Below are positions 25,428 to 34,746 of a stretch of DNA of 64,000 bases, piece after piece (the first letter of the stretch is position 1; every line of letters begins with the position of its first letter). The translations under genes and the position numbers were made by a program. Source of the DNA: Pseudoalteromonas luteoviolacea (GTDB taxonomy: Bacteria > Pseudomonadota > Gammaproteobacteria > Enterobacterales > Alteromonadaceae); assembly GCF_000814765.1 (NCBI RefSeq), contig NZ_JWIC01000007.1, positions 908,500-972,499 on the forward strand, read 5' to 3'. The notes below the pieces were generated by a model. It was not told the DNA's origin. It was given only the letters and a program-made list of their open reading frames with translations, and searched no databases.

Positions 25428-28400
25428 TTACTCATTAGTTTGTTCCATAATCGACTCTGCAACAGGGCTGCCAAGCAAGTCTGTATGAATAAATATAACG
25501 TGTTTTGGCTTAGTTTTTTTATGGTAGCTCCAGTCAGAGCAAGCATTCCCATCGTAACAAGCTCTCACTTTATACAGAGTGAGATGTGGGCTGCTTGGGG
25601 TATCAGAGAAAGACGTTTGCTTTCCTAGGTTTTCAATTACTTGCCAATTTAGACTACTGTGAGCACTGCACTCATTAGCGGTTGGGCAAGTCGATTTTGC
25701 TATTTCATAATGTGTTGCCAAGACGATGCTCTGCCAGCTAAGAGTATGTCCGACTTGCTTTAGAATTGGTTTTTCGAAAACATTTAAGTCGAGCTCTAAT
25801 GTATTACTCCATGGGTAGCACTGATTGTTAAATGTACAACCCCTTGCTTTCACAGCAACACTCCCGGCTTCTTGATCGCTAATTGTCATTGATTGTTGTG
25901 CAGCTGGTGGGGATACGTGGTAAGGGAACCAAACGAGCGGCACAGAACTCGAAGCACACTCCTGGCCACAGTATGCAGTCATTATTTCCAAATATGCCAG
26001 AGAGGGATCCGTGAGCTTACACCAGCTGAATTCTGCTTTAGAGTTTGTTGTTGATAGCGTGGGAATTGTAGCGCAATCTGGCTGAATGTAATCAATGACG
26101 AGTTTAGTTTTTGCACTACAATCACCACTGATTGTGCATGCTTCAATAAATAACGTGTGTGTACTTAAATCATTGAATGTATATTGCCATTGTTGCTTTT
26201 GTAGATTGCGAGGCGCATTCTCAAGAGGCACAACTTGATTTTGTGCATCAAGGGTGTACAAGTTATAGCTCAATGAGTCAATTAATGATTTAGCGTAATG
26301 AGATGGCATTTGCCAGTATAACGTAGCGGTGTCTCCAAGGCCCCAATATTTTCCTGTTTCAACTGAGTATTCGAATTTAACAGGGGGTTGCAATGTTAAG
26401 AAGTCATTATCAACAACATGCACTGCGAGGGTTTTTGACTCATACGTTGCGCATCCACCTTGGTTAGTGCAGGTGCGAATAGCAAAAAGATAAACACCTG
26501 AATGTGCAAAAGTATAATCTAATTGTGTGTGAGGGTGATTGGTTTTTAGTGGGACAAAGCTGGTTGATGGCGCTCCCTCAACATTTGCCAACAAAGAGAT
26601 ATTAAACGTAGTCTCTTGAGAAAAAGAGGGGGTCATCGCCCAAGATAGCGTTAATGTGCTTCCTTTCAAAACAACCGGTTGATCTGCGTCTTCACCACCC
26701 CATGCAAATACGGGAGAAACTTCCATGCGCTCAGGAGCCGGAGGTGGACCTTGCTCAACATGAAATGACACATGACTGCTTGGCCCACAGGTAGAATTGA
26801 GCGTACAGGCTTTCACTTCTAGGTGATAAAGCCCGGGCTCTTCCAGTAGGTATCTGTTCAGTACATGATGGTTATCATGCTCTTGCTCAGAAATTAAGAT
26901 TGGCTTTAATGGTTCAGTGGTATTGGGCAGCGTCAAATACAACTTGTACGTCAGCTGAGTATTTATGGGCATGCCTTGTATGCTGGGTTTGCTCCACTGC
27001 AGAGATGTGCGGCCATGTGTTTTTGTATCACTGGAGATAGAGAGGTTTCCGACTCCTCCTACACTTGGAGAGACAATGTTTGGCGTTGTTGGTACATGTA
27101 CGTTAATTGATTTGACCGCCATACTGCCAAGTTGCTGAAAGTAACTATACGGAGTGATGGCAAAGGTATAAGTACCACTTTGACTTACTGGCAGTACAGT
27201 GTCATTTTTAGCAAATACGACTTCGTCACGCCAACGTTTGGCCCAAACATATCCTGGAGGGGTTAGCCGCGTGGTGCTCTGTCCATTTATGGTCTGGAAA
27301 ATGGTGTAGCCAAAAGCACCAGGTATCGAGGGCCATTTGAGCTGAATTGTTCGTGATGCTGCGTCATAACTTGCCTGTATTTTCTGAGGGTCAATCGAGT
27401 TTAACTGATAAAGAGTTGAGGCTGTGTCGTAAAAATATCCATTTTCCGGACAGCCAACGAAACCTTCACAGTGCAGTCTAAACTGGTATCTATTTTCGGG
27501 TAAGAATGAAATATCATACACCTGTCGTGTATTCATACCGCCATAGTAAAATGTTTGCCACGTGTTTTGACCATAAGGGCTGTACTCTACGTGGTACTGA
27601 TGGTGTTCATCACCAAAGGGAGTCCAACCCATTTCGATATTTTGACCTAAATTAACAGGGGACACCGAAAATGATGTCTGGGCTTGAGCTAATGCGGCCC
27701 CCTCATAAAGCTGAATATCATCCAGCTGAATTTCAGCATGCTCACCTAATAGTCGTATTTCGAATGAAATATATCGCGTCCGTTTTGTGTTATCTAGCCA
27801 AAGTGATTCTCTAAAATTAATCACCTTATCATCAGCATTTGAAATAATTAATTCGCTGCCTTTAACTCGATGATTACTATTGTAATAGGCAATTGGAGTA
27901 ATACTGACTTTACTATTGGGAGATAAGTGACTCACTCGTAATTTACCTGTTATTGAGATTCCGCTGAGATATTCACCCCCAGGGTCACCAAACATACCAT
28001 GCCAGCCATAAATATGGTTATAATGAGCAAAACCCCAGTCTTTTATATTTAAGTTTAAATAATTCGGTTCTTCACTATTTATAGGTGTGAGCGATTTGAC
28101 TGTGACGTCACCAAACTTTTCATCCATACTGAAAATTTTATAGCCATTTTCAAAGCCTGATTGTGCAATCAATGGCTTGAGGGTGTTAATGTTTACCTTT
28201 ATAGGGGGTGATGATTTATATTTCCCACATTGATTTTTAAAACACTCTTTAATGCGGTATATAAACTGCTTGTTTATATCGTTGGGTATATAAAAGTAGG
28301 CATCATTATCATGAAGTAAAGGTGTTGTATTTCCCTCGTATTGGTTACTTATTTGCGCATTAATACCGTTATAGTGCGCTTTTAAATGATTAGGTGTATT

Positions 28401-28928
28401 AACAAACGTATTGTGAGGCACAATTGGAAGCCAAGTAGTGCCTCCATCATCGCTTTGTTCTAGTAAGTATTTGCTATCGTTAGATAGGCTTTCCCAGCTA
28501 ATGTGCATGATTTGTGCGTCATAATCGTAACTTGCATGTAGGTAATTGGGGGTGTTAACAACTAAAATCTCCTTCTTAAAGACATCATTATTAGCGCAAT
28601 TGAGAGGTTCATCACACATTAAACTAATAGTATATCTCCCTGAGGGCAGTTCCAAATTTTGTTTGAAATACAGATTACTCCCTGAATAGAGAGTTTGAGA
28701 TTGAAGGGTATTGCTGTTTCTAATTGTCAGGACATGCTTACTATTGGTATTTGTGTCATGCCACCGAATGTCTAATTCACCATTGTAGATTATCTCGTCA
28801 GTAAGAATTTTTGATTCAGCTATATTATTAGTTAGATAATATGAAATGGCAGACGAGTTTTTTAGGCTTGCAAGAATATTAAATGATGTTGTTATTAATA
28901 GTGAGAATAGTAAGAGCTTATAAATCAT
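25428..28928 (-). CDS. Large secreted multi-domain protein with Fn3-like repeats and a truncated RHS-type end
   Basis: 1166 residues with a signal peptide (MIYKLLLFSLLITTSFNILA). The body consists of Fn3-like units, each with a conserved W-x-x-Y/F-type core such as YRIKECFKNQCG, FRLHCEGFVGCP, IRTCTNQGGCA and VRACYDGNACSDWS, where paired cysteines recur. The last 25 residues contain IFIHTDLLGSPVAES. HTDxLGSPV is the signature found at the start of the RHS repeat-associated core, which normally continues for hundreds of residues with YDPFG and RYYDP-like motifs. Here the frame ends eight residues later. This therefore looks like the N-terminal half of an RHS/YD-type surface or toxin protein that has lost its core and toxin end. 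Confidence 0.75.
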   Translation of the reverse strand: MIYKLLLFSLLITTSFNILASLKNSSAISYYLTNNIAESKILTDEIIYNGELDIRWHDTNTNSKHVLTIRNSNTLQSQTLYSGSNLYFKQNLELPSGRYTISLMCDEPLNCANNDVFKKEILVVNTPNYLHASYDYDAQIMHISWESLSNDSKYLLEQSDDGGTTWLPIVPHNTFVNTPNHLKAHYNGINAQISNQYEGNTTPLLHDNDAYFYIPNDINKQFIYRIKECFKNQCGKYKSSPPIKVNINTLKPLIAQSGFENGYKIFSMDEKFGDVTVKSLTPINSEEPNYLNLNIKDWGFAHYNHIYGWHGMFGDPGGEYLSGISITGKLRVSHLSPNSKVSITPIAYYNSNHRVKGSELIISNADDKVINFRESLWLDNTKRTRYISFEIRLLGEHAEIQLDDIQLYEGAALAQAQTSFSVSPVNLGQNIEMGWTPFGDEHHQYHVEYSPYGQNTWQTFYYGGMNTRQVYDISFLPENRYQFRLHCEGFVGCPENGYFYDTASTLYQLNSIDPQKIQASYDAASRTIQLKWPSIPGAFGYTIFQTINGQSTTRLTPPGYVWAKRWRDEVVFAKNDTVLPVSQSGTYTFAITPYSYFQQLGSMAVKSINVHVPTTPNIVSPSVGGVGNLSISSDTKTHGRTSLQWSKPSIQGMPINTQLTYKLYLTLPNTTEPLKPILISEQEHDNHHVLNRYLLEEPGLYHLEVKACTLNSTCGPSSHVSFHVEQGPPPAPERMEVSPVFAWGGEDADQPVVLKGSTLTLSWAMTPSFSQETTFNISLLANVEGAPSTSFVPLKTNHPHTQLDYTFAHSGVYLFAIRTCTNQGGCATYESKTLAVHVVDNDFLTLQPPVKFEYSVETGKYWGLGDTATLYWQMPSHYAKSLIDSLSYNLYTLDAQNQVVPLENAPRNLQKQQWQYTFNDLSTHTLFIEACTISGDCSAKTKLVIDYIQPDCATIPTLSTTNSKAEFSWCKLTDPSLAYLEIMTAYCGQECASSSVPLVWFPYHVSPPAAQQSMTISDQEAGSVAVKARGCTFNNQCYPWSNTLELDLNVFEKPILKQVGHTLSWQSIVLATHYEIAKSTCPTANECSAHSSLNWQVIENLGKQTSFSDTPSSPHLTLYKVRACYDGNACSDWSYHKKTKPKHVIFIHTDLLGSPVAESIMEQTNE

Positions 28929-29044
28929 ATTTTTTCTTTTTATGCTGACTTTGAAGAGTTGGTGAGTGTTGCTGTATTATTTTTTGTTATTATGACATCA
29001 TTGTGATGTGTTTAATATTTAAAATTTAAATAAGGATGAAAATA

Positions 29045-29791
29045 ATGCGATTTATTTTATTTTTGTTGCTCTCTTTGTTCAGTATACATGTGTTTTCAGC
29101 TGCGCATATTATTCAGCTTAATGTGAGTGATAATAATGTACGTTTTGCCATAGATGAAGAGAAAACGCATACCCTTCCTAGTTGTGTTCATGCATCGACG
29201 CGAAATGAATATAGTTTTTCGTTAGATAATGAGCAAGGCCGGGCGATGTACTCTATGTTGATCACCGCATTGGCAGGGGAGTTACCGATTAGTGTTGAAA
29301 GTGCTAATGACTGCCTTGCAATTGTTGATGTAGAACGAGCAAAGGGCGTATCGGTGGCGGTAAAGCCGGCACTCTCTGATAGCTATAAGGGGGTGAGTAT
29401 ACTTTATAAAGGAGATGGTATAACTAAGGTTGGGCGCATAGAAGGCTTTGCCAGTGATGATAAGTACTTGTATATTGCTCCGCTGTCAGAGGGACAAGAT
29501 TTTTTTAAGTACGATAGGTGGGGGATCGGCTCTGGAAGAGTGTTTTTTCTAGAAGAAAACTGCCTAGGTGCTGGTTATGTAAATTTTAAACACAAGTATG
29601 TATCTTTTCCATTCTATCAAGATGAAGCTGTATTGGCGGCGAATATAGACAGCTATAAAGGGCGTCAAGTGAAGTCTCATGCATCGATGGAAGGGTGTAT
29701 CAACAGCTCGTTTTTACAAGATTTATATGAGTTGACACCTGCTGTTCACCCAATTTGTGGTAGCAAGCGCTGTATCATTCGAGATGAATAA
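29045..29791 (+). CDS. Secreted protein of unknown function, two-part
   Basis: About 248 residues, starting with a signal peptide (MRFILFLLLSLFSIHVFSAA). ATG 29045 is preferred over 29036 because AAGGA lies eight bases before it. The first 90 residues of the mature protein contain LPSCVHAST, GRAMYSMLITALAGELPISVES and ANDCLAIVDVERAKG, which match the whole of the next gene product; the second half is unique (YIAPLSEGQDFFKYDRWG). Two Cys in the shared part probably form a disulphide. Divergent from the truncated RHS-type gene, a position where immunity-like or accessory small secreted proteins are often found. No recognised family. Confidence 0.65.
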   Translation: MRFILFLLLSLFSIHVFSAAHIIQLNVSDNNVRFAIDEEKTHTLPSCVHASTRNEYSFSLDNEQGRAMYSMLITALAGELPISVESANDCLAIVDVERAKGVSVAVKPALSDSYKGVSILYKGDGITKVGRIEGFASDDKYLYIAPLSEGQDFFKYDRWGIGSGRVFFLEENCLGAGYVNFKHKYVSFPFYQDEAVLAANIDSYKGRQVKSHASMEGCINSSFLQDLYELTPAVHPICGSKRCIIRDE

Positions 29792-30136
29792 ATGAAGACA
29801 ATTTATCAACAAACTGTATTTGGTAGCATGGTAATACTTAGTCTATTTGCCTCAACGAGTGTGAAGGCGAAAGGGGTAATAACAGATATTGAGGTAAAAT
29901 CGGGTATCGCGTATTTTCAGCTTTCTACATTGAAAGACTCAGTTGCTAGCTGTGTCAGCGAAGATCATAAACAATTGTGGTCAGTGGATGTGACTGCAAA
30001 CTCTAATCAAGGTACATACTTGATGCTGCTTAGTGCGGTTAATAGTGCACTGACGTTGGAAGTTACCTCAGCACATGATTGCCGATTAGCTGCTGGTATT
30101 GAAAGGGTAAAGTTTATCACGATAGTGACACCGTAA
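29792..30136 (+). CDS. Small secreted protein, paralogue of the upstream gene's N-terminal domain
   Basis: 114 residues with a signal peptide (FGSMVILSLFASTSVKA). The mature part ITDIEVKSGIAYFQLSTLK, ASCVSEDH, GTYLMLLSAVN, LTLEVTSAHDCRLAAGIERVK aligns with the first domain of the preceding protein, including both cysteines. It starts directly behind the upstream stop, so the two are cotranscribed. Tandem duplication followed by loss or gain of a second domain is the simple explanation. The family is common in gammaproteobacteria as small exported proteins of unknown role. Confidence 0.65.
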   Translation: MKTIYQQTVFGSMVILSLFASTSVKAKGVITDIEVKSGIAYFQLSTLKDSVASCVSEDHKQLWSVDVTANSNQGTYLMLLSAVNSALTLEVTSAHDCRLAAGIERVKFITIVTP

Positions 30137-30392
30137 TTGGTTGAGAAAAATTGCTTTATTAAATGCACCGTTATGCAAGGTGGTGTTAAGCAGGGCTATG
30201 AACAATAGCCCTACAAGTTTATTTATATACTTAGATTATGAACCAGTGCGCTTTTTAAAAATGAATATAAAGCTGGTTGCAGATACGGCGTAACTTGGAG
30301 TAGGCATCAGTACAACTTATTTTAAAGTCGAAATATTGCCACCTATGTGGTGTGTTCAACCTAATTGTATTACATGCTTCCTAAGTTGCTCT

Positions 30393-30645
30393 TTAAATGT
30401 TTTTACCAATGTAGCTAGAAAAGTATTTGATGTTTTTTATTACAAAGCTGCCAGATAGGTTAAAGTCACCTTTTTGTCTAGAGGCTAATATGATCGCGTC
30501 ATTCATATTGGCCAGTACACATTTATGTTCTGCACGTGTCAACAATACCTTTGCGTAAAGCGAATGAAGCCAAGGTAGATGAGTGATTTTGCCTGTATTG
30601 ATATATGTGTGGCGGTGCACTTCATATCTGAAATTGAGAGCGGTT
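30393..30645 (-). pseudogene. Chimeric remnant: tail of the kinase/cyclase gene joined to tail of the 239-residue gene
   Basis: The minus strand reads TYINTGKITHLPWLHSLYAKVLL, then ANMNDAIILASRQK and SGSFVIK, which match the last 80 residues of the kinase fusion (TYINTGSIGHLSWLKSLYAEALL; ANINDAITLAFKQK; DSFVIK). It then continues NIKYFSSYIGKN, matching the C-terminus of the 239-residue protein (DIKYVASYIGKN). Homology to the kinase gene also extends upstream to about 30645. The 3' flank at about 30296-30440 matches that of the 239-residue gene at about 33933-34085. So this is a scar of a duplicated module with an internal deletion. Confidence 0.75.
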
Positions 30646-30676
30646 GTCTAGGTTGTATATTTTTTCATAAAAGGAA

Positions 30677-32254
30677 CTAATCCGTTTGGGTGTCAGGCTC
30701 ACAATATTTATCTTTGTTTTGCCATTTAGCTTCGCTAAAAATAAACATAAAGTCCCCAGTATATTTCGCAAACTTAGGTTTTCCAGTTTTTTGGTTGCAT
30801 TCAATTGCAATCCCCGCGTTGGCATGACAGTTCATGCAAGAAGAGCTCTTGTAGGTGAGCTTTTTGGTCGAAGTGTTGAAGGTGTTACCCTGCTGTAAAA
30901 ACGTCTCTATGGTTTCATTTGTTAAAAACAGAGGGTGTGGCGAGCCTCCAGCAAAGTTGGTTAGCTTCGCACGAGAGGTTTGCTGATAATTTTGGTTTTT
31001 ATCCGTCAATGGTTCGCTGCTGTCTGTGGTAAATTGGGTGCCAATGAGCTTATAGTTTTGTAAGACCGAGTTTTCTTGTGCCAATTGGTGTTGTACAAAC
31101 TGGTTAACGGCCTCTGTAATTGGATCTATTTTTTCCAAGCGGACAACTTGGGTTTTTGTTGCGCCACTTGTTGCAGTATTAATGGGGCAAGTCGGACAGT
31201 ACCTATTATAAAACGACGGTGTTTGTCCCCATACGTTATCTTTATGTGAGAATGTAGAGTAAACCCAATTACCTGAGCTTGCCGTTTTTTGGTTGATATG
31301 AAAACCCACTACACCCACATTGAGTAGCTCAGTGGTTTCAACATTTCTCTTATACCCAATAGGCATTTTTGCTACCGGTAATTGAGTGTGGATATAACGC
31401 GATTTGTCATCGTCTGATGTTAGGATTTTCCATGCGACTTTAATTTCAACAGCTAAACCAGGAGACTTCAATGGTGTATACTGTGTTAAATCTTGTTGTT
31501 TATTACAGTTTTTGAACTGACCTGTACCACACCTCAAATAACCGATTGTATTGGTATTCAAACAGTCGATGTTGTTGTTGTGGCAAGCCCACTTTTTACC
31601 CTGTGCAAAATCGATTTGCCCATCAAGGTTGTAAAGGTTTTTGTTAACAATAAAATGAAATAAATAGGGGCTGATAATTGATTGGTAATATATTGGGTTA
31701 TTAGCCTGATCTATTAAAATTGCTTTTTCATTGTTGCCATTGCGAGGAGATACCTGCTCAACTTTTGACAATGGGACTAACATATCAAAATTTTTGGTAA
31801 AGTCCCAAGCCTGCGGTTTCTCTCCATTTTGTAAAAACACACTCTCGCTATCACGCCAATGCAACCACACTGGTGTCGGGCAATCTTCTTTTTGACAGGT
31901 TTTAAGGTTATTCTGCGTGACTTCGTAAGTTTCGTTTATTTCCCTGTTTAAAGCGATGAACTTTAGCCATGAAAAAAGATTATACCGATGTGTGAGATAG
32001 TCAATTTTTTGTGTTTTATGTGGGTCACTGTCTGCCAACGGCTTTAAATGTGTACAGACATTTTTATTGTAAGCGTCTAATGGGTAATTTGATAACTTGG
32101 TGATGTTTTTAGGGTAATGGTATTCATTGAATATATTACACTCTTCGCTTATTAGCCATGAAGGGTAATAAGCAGCGTCATCATATTCAATATATTTTGC
32201 ATGCACTGATGCTGTAAAGCAGGTTAATAATATAACCTGTAGGTACTTCATCAT
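30677..32254 (-). CDS. Secreted c-type-haem-motif protein, second paralogue
   Basis: 525 residues with a signal peptide (MMKYLQVILLTCFTASVHA). One CxxCH haem-binding motif is visible near the C-terminus (CMNCHANAG, about residue 485). N-terminal blocks FSWLKFIALNRE and TPVWLHWRDSESVF correspond to FYAVNWP and LPVWQTWPRLQDL of the paralogue at 34747. The middle has CPTCP and several other Cys. The pattern (conserved W-rich front, haem motif at the end) is that of uncharacterised cytochrome-c-like proteins found near extracellular or envelope oxidation systems. Start ATG 32254 overlaps the upstream stop by four bases (ATGA), indicating coupling. Confidence 0.7.
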   Translation of the reverse strand: MMKYLQVILLTCFTASVHAKYIEYDDAAYYPSWLISEECNIFNEYHYPKNITKLSNYPLDAYNKNVCTHLKPLADSDPHKTQKIDYLTHRYNLFSWLKFIALNREINETYEVTQNNLKTCQKEDCPTPVWLHWRDSESVFLQNGEKPQAWDFTKNFDMLVPLSKVEQVSPRNGNNEKAILIDQANNPIYYQSIISPYLFHFIVNKNLYNLDGQIDFAQGKKWACHNNNIDCLNTNTIGYLRCGTGQFKNCNKQQDLTQYTPLKSPGLAVEIKVAWKILTSDDDKSRYIHTQLPVAKMPIGYKRNVETTELLNVGVVGFHINQKTASSGNWVYSTFSHKDNVWGQTPSFYNRYCPTCPINTATSGATKTQVVRLEKIDPITEAVNQFVQHQLAQENSVLQNYKLIGTQFTTDSSEPLTDKNQNYQQTSRAKLTNFAGGSPHPLFLTNETIETFLQQGNTFNTSTKKLTYKSSSCMNCHANAGIAIECNQKTGKPKFAKYTGDFMFIFSEAKWQNKDKYCEPDTQTD

Positions 32255-33213
32255 GATACAAACCTATTGATTTGAATTGGAGCGCAGTGCAAATAGGCTT
32301 TAAAGTTCACCGAACTGTCCTCAAAAAGAGAAAATTTAGTATAAAAGGCGCAATCTAAGTTTGTATGGTGAAGCCAAGAGGTTATCTCAGTTAAGTTCTG
32401 ATACCCATCTGGAGTGTCACATACTTCAGCAACTTGCTGAATAAATTCACTCTTTAAATAATTTTGTTGAGCATTGGCAACCCAAGGGAGTTCTATTTCT
32501 ATCTTTTTTGAAAGCACGGTATCAAAGGATAAACTTATTTGAATGTCTTCTGATAGTGATTTAGCTATATGTAAGATTGCGCTTAGCTTTGTGTAGTCGC
32601 CTTGCCAATTGAGCGTGTCAAGTAGTGAGTTAATTTCATTTACGTGCACCGATAGAACAAATTTAGTCTTAATTGCCTCTCTAGCATAGGTAAAACCTAT
32701 ATGGTTTAATCTACAACTTTTCAAAGCATCCAATACACTTTGTGCCTGAGTCACATGACTTTCGGCCATGTTATTAACGAGCTCTAAACTCACTTGGTGT
32801 AATAAGTCATCGTTATCATATTTGTAGTGTTGTGTGCTGATATAAAACGTAGGGATACTTGGAAAATGGTCTGAATTCCAATCAAAGCTAAACCAAACTA
32901 AGTTCAAATTTTGGAATAAGGGATTACTTTTTCGCTCAGATATAAAATTAAGAATTTTTCCTTGGCTAATACTGTTTGGTATGAGCTCTAAAAATGACTC
33001 TATTTCACTCAAACTGTAATTTGTGCATTCATAGGCTAGTAATACATCACATGGGCGATAGTTTTCCATGGGACGGAATTCGTAGCATATTCCTTTGGTA
33101 TTTTGTGGTGCTGTAGACAATAGCTCGTCGACAATTGCTGTAGAGCGTCTATTGGTTAAAGAGCTATGTGTACTGCTTAGGCGTTCGTGTAATTGAGATG
33201 AAGATAAGCGCAT
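32251..33213 (-). CDS. Conserved hypothetical protein, possibly RiPP-cluster related
   Basis: About 320 residues. No signal peptide and no membrane helix. Blocks such as YRPCDVLLAYECTNYS, LNLVWFSFDWNSDHFPSIP, LNHIGFTYAREAIKTKF, LNWQGDYTKLSAIL and QISLSFDTVLSKKIEIELPW recall uncharacterised proteins that accompany some RiPP clusters (a pattern HIG..R, then GDxxxL, then a D...E-rich strand). This resemblance is from memory of the family pattern and is uncertain. ATG 33213 is taken as start; the frame stays open to TTG 33249, which would overlap the preceding gene. A GGAGGGGG lies 18 or more bases upstream of the ATG and can pair with TCTCCCC. Confidence 0.55.
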   Translation of the reverse strand: MRLSSSQLHERLSSTHSSLTNRRSTAIVDELLSTAPQNTKGICYEFRPMENYRPCDVLLAYECTNYSLSEIESFLELIPNSISQGKILNFISERKSNPLFQNLNLVWFSFDWNSDHFPSIPTFYISTQHYKYDNDDLLHQVSLELVNNMAESHVTQAQSVLDALKSCRLNHIGFTYAREAIKTKFVLSVHVNEINSLLDTLNWQGDYTKLSAILHIAKSLSEDIQISLSFDTVLSKKIEIELPWVANAQQNYLKSEFIQQVAEVCDTPDGYQNLTEITSWLHHTNLDCAFYTKFSLFEDSSVNFKAYLHCAPIQINRFVS

Positions 33214-33242
33214 TGTGATTGGGGAGATATTTCCCCCTCCTA

Positions 33243-33563
33243 TTACCAAACAGAACTTAAGTCTTGATCAATTTCAGGTCTTAACTCTGCAGAAAAGTCT
33301 TCCCAAAGTTTGTCTGTCAAGTTTGATTCTCTCGCTGCCGATAGGACAACTTGTTGTTGTGCCGGTGTTAGTTCAAACATTTTCATTACGTTATCTAAGT
33401 CTGCTTGCGCGAGTGCTTTAAACTCTTCGTTGTAAGTAACGTGGTAGGTAAATGAAAGTAAGCCAGTAGGCATTTTTGCGCGATCAGTACTCGCCATAAT
33501 AGGCAAAGCCGTAGTGGCTACCAAAGATGCTGCTGATACCTTTAAGAATCTTCTTTTATCCAT
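33243..33563 (-). CDS. Small Tat-signal protein of unknown function
   Basis: 106 residues. The N-terminus KRRFLKVSAASLVATTALPIMA is a Tat-like signal with KR-R-FLK in place of the RRxFLK consensus. The mature part is about 80 residues, helical and acidic, with FKALAQADLDNVMKMFEL followed by TPAQQQVVLSAARESNL and ending DLSSVW. The second helix pair recalls LigA/Nif11-like short domains that serve as leader or docking regions in RiPP precursors, but the Tat signal argues for an exported folded subunit. A perfect AGGAG precedes ATG 33563. Cotranscribed with the gene at 32251. Confidence 0.6.
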   Translation of the reverse strand: MDKRRFLKVSAASLVATTALPIMASTDRAKMPTGLLSFTYHVTYNEEFKALAQADLDNVMKMFELTPAQQQVVLSAARESNLTDKLWEDFSAELRPEIDQDLSSVW

Positions 33564-34017
33564 GTTGTTGCTCCTAGCAAATAATGTACATTCTTTTTTA
33601 TAATACCATGTACTAGCATTAAATATTTTATATTTATTAGGTGCTTACCTATCAAAAGCTAGCAAGATTGAACTGATTTAAGTGTCTGAGGGTAGAAAGT
33701 TTTAATAGATAGGAATTTAGCGTTAAGTTTAGAGGAAAAATATACAGACTAATAATACAATCCCTTAATGGACAGACCATTATTATTTTAAATGATGTGA
33801 TAGTTGTCTTAATATGTATTGACTATTATGTAAAAATTAACTCAATTGATAAAAAGCGAACAAGCTTATGCCTGATTTCAGATAATAAGTGCGACACTCA
33901 TAGTAAGGCCTGATTTCGGAACGAAGTGATTTTGAATAGGCAGCAATACAGGCTTATTTTAAAGCCAAAATATTGCTACCCAGATGGTGTATTTAATCTT
34001 CTTGTATTAAATACAGA
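33564..34017. other. 454-base non-coding region with a copied 3' flank
   Basis: No gene seen. The part 33933-34017 is similar to 30296-30392 (shared GCTTATTTTAAAG / ACTTATTTTAAAG, AATATTGC and GGTGT words) and is the duplicated 3' flank of the 239-residue gene. The other end (33590-33650) is AT-rich with TATTATAAAA on the minus strand, a plausible promoter for the Tat-signal gene. Confidence 0.5.
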
Positions 34018-34737
34018 TTACCAAGTTGCCTTGTACATGTTTTTGCCAATGTAGCTTGCAACGTATTTGATGTCTTTTTTGACAACTAGTCCGTTGGCAA
34101 TGGTCTCTGCTGTACTTTGTGCAACAAAACCATAGTCGTTATCAAGCTTGATAGAGACCAGTTTATCTGTCAGCGCTGCCTCGTTACCTTCAGCAATTAG
34201 GTTGATAATTTCTGTGCGCAGTGCATTGTTCATGGCAATCTGCCAAACCAAAATGCCGATGCGTGCCTGTTCTTCTACGTCTGCAAGTACTGGTGCATCA
34301 GCATCAAGCGAGTCAAAGTTTTCATTGGCTTCTAAATCAGATAGATCTGAGAATGCACAGCGGTAGCCTACATTTGCAAGTACAAGTGAGATCACATCGT
34401 TTGAATCTTGCTGTGCGCTGCCCTCAACAATATAGTTTGCAAACTCTTTACTCATAACAACACTGGTTTCACTGTCGATAGGTACACCATTCGATTCAAA
34501 AAAATTGGTGACGGTGTTATCGTCAGTTAATGCCACATTACTGCTAGGAATATAATAAATATTGGCTAGTAGTAGCTTTAGAGCCGGTTTTGCGCTTAGC
34601 TGCGGATATAAGTTTGATGTTGCGATACGAAGGTCAGTTCTGACGATCATATTTTTTTGCATTTCTAGACAACTAAAACGGTCCTTGACAGCCAGTAGCG
34701 CAGACATTCTTTCTTCAGTTAAAGCTTCTTGAGTCAT
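34018..34737 (-). CDS. 239-residue protein of unknown function in the kinase operon
   Basis: Soluble, acidic, mostly helical: starts MTQEALTEERMSALLAVKDRFS, contains a long Asp/Glu-rich middle (DLSDLEANENFDSLDADAP) and ends IKYVASYIGKNMYKATW. No signal peptide or membrane helix. No family recognised. A good AGGA lies seven bases before ATG 34737 and the gap to the haem-motif gene upstream is nine bases, so it is in the same operon. A second, deleted copy of its 3' end survives at 30393, which shows that it belongs to the duplicated module. Confidence 0.6.
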   Translation of the reverse strand: MTQEALTEERMSALLAVKDRFSCLEMQKNMIVRTDLRIATSNLYPQLSAKPALKLLLANIYYIPSSNVALTDDNTVTNFFESNGVPIDSETSVVMSKEFANYIVEGSAQQDSNDVISLVLANVGYRCAFSDLSDLEANENFDSLDADAPVLADVEEQARIGILVWQIAMNNALRTEIINLIAEGNEAALTDKLVSIKLDNDYGFVAQSTAETIANGLVVKKDIKYVASYIGKNMYKATW

Positions 34738-34746
34738 TTTGGTATC

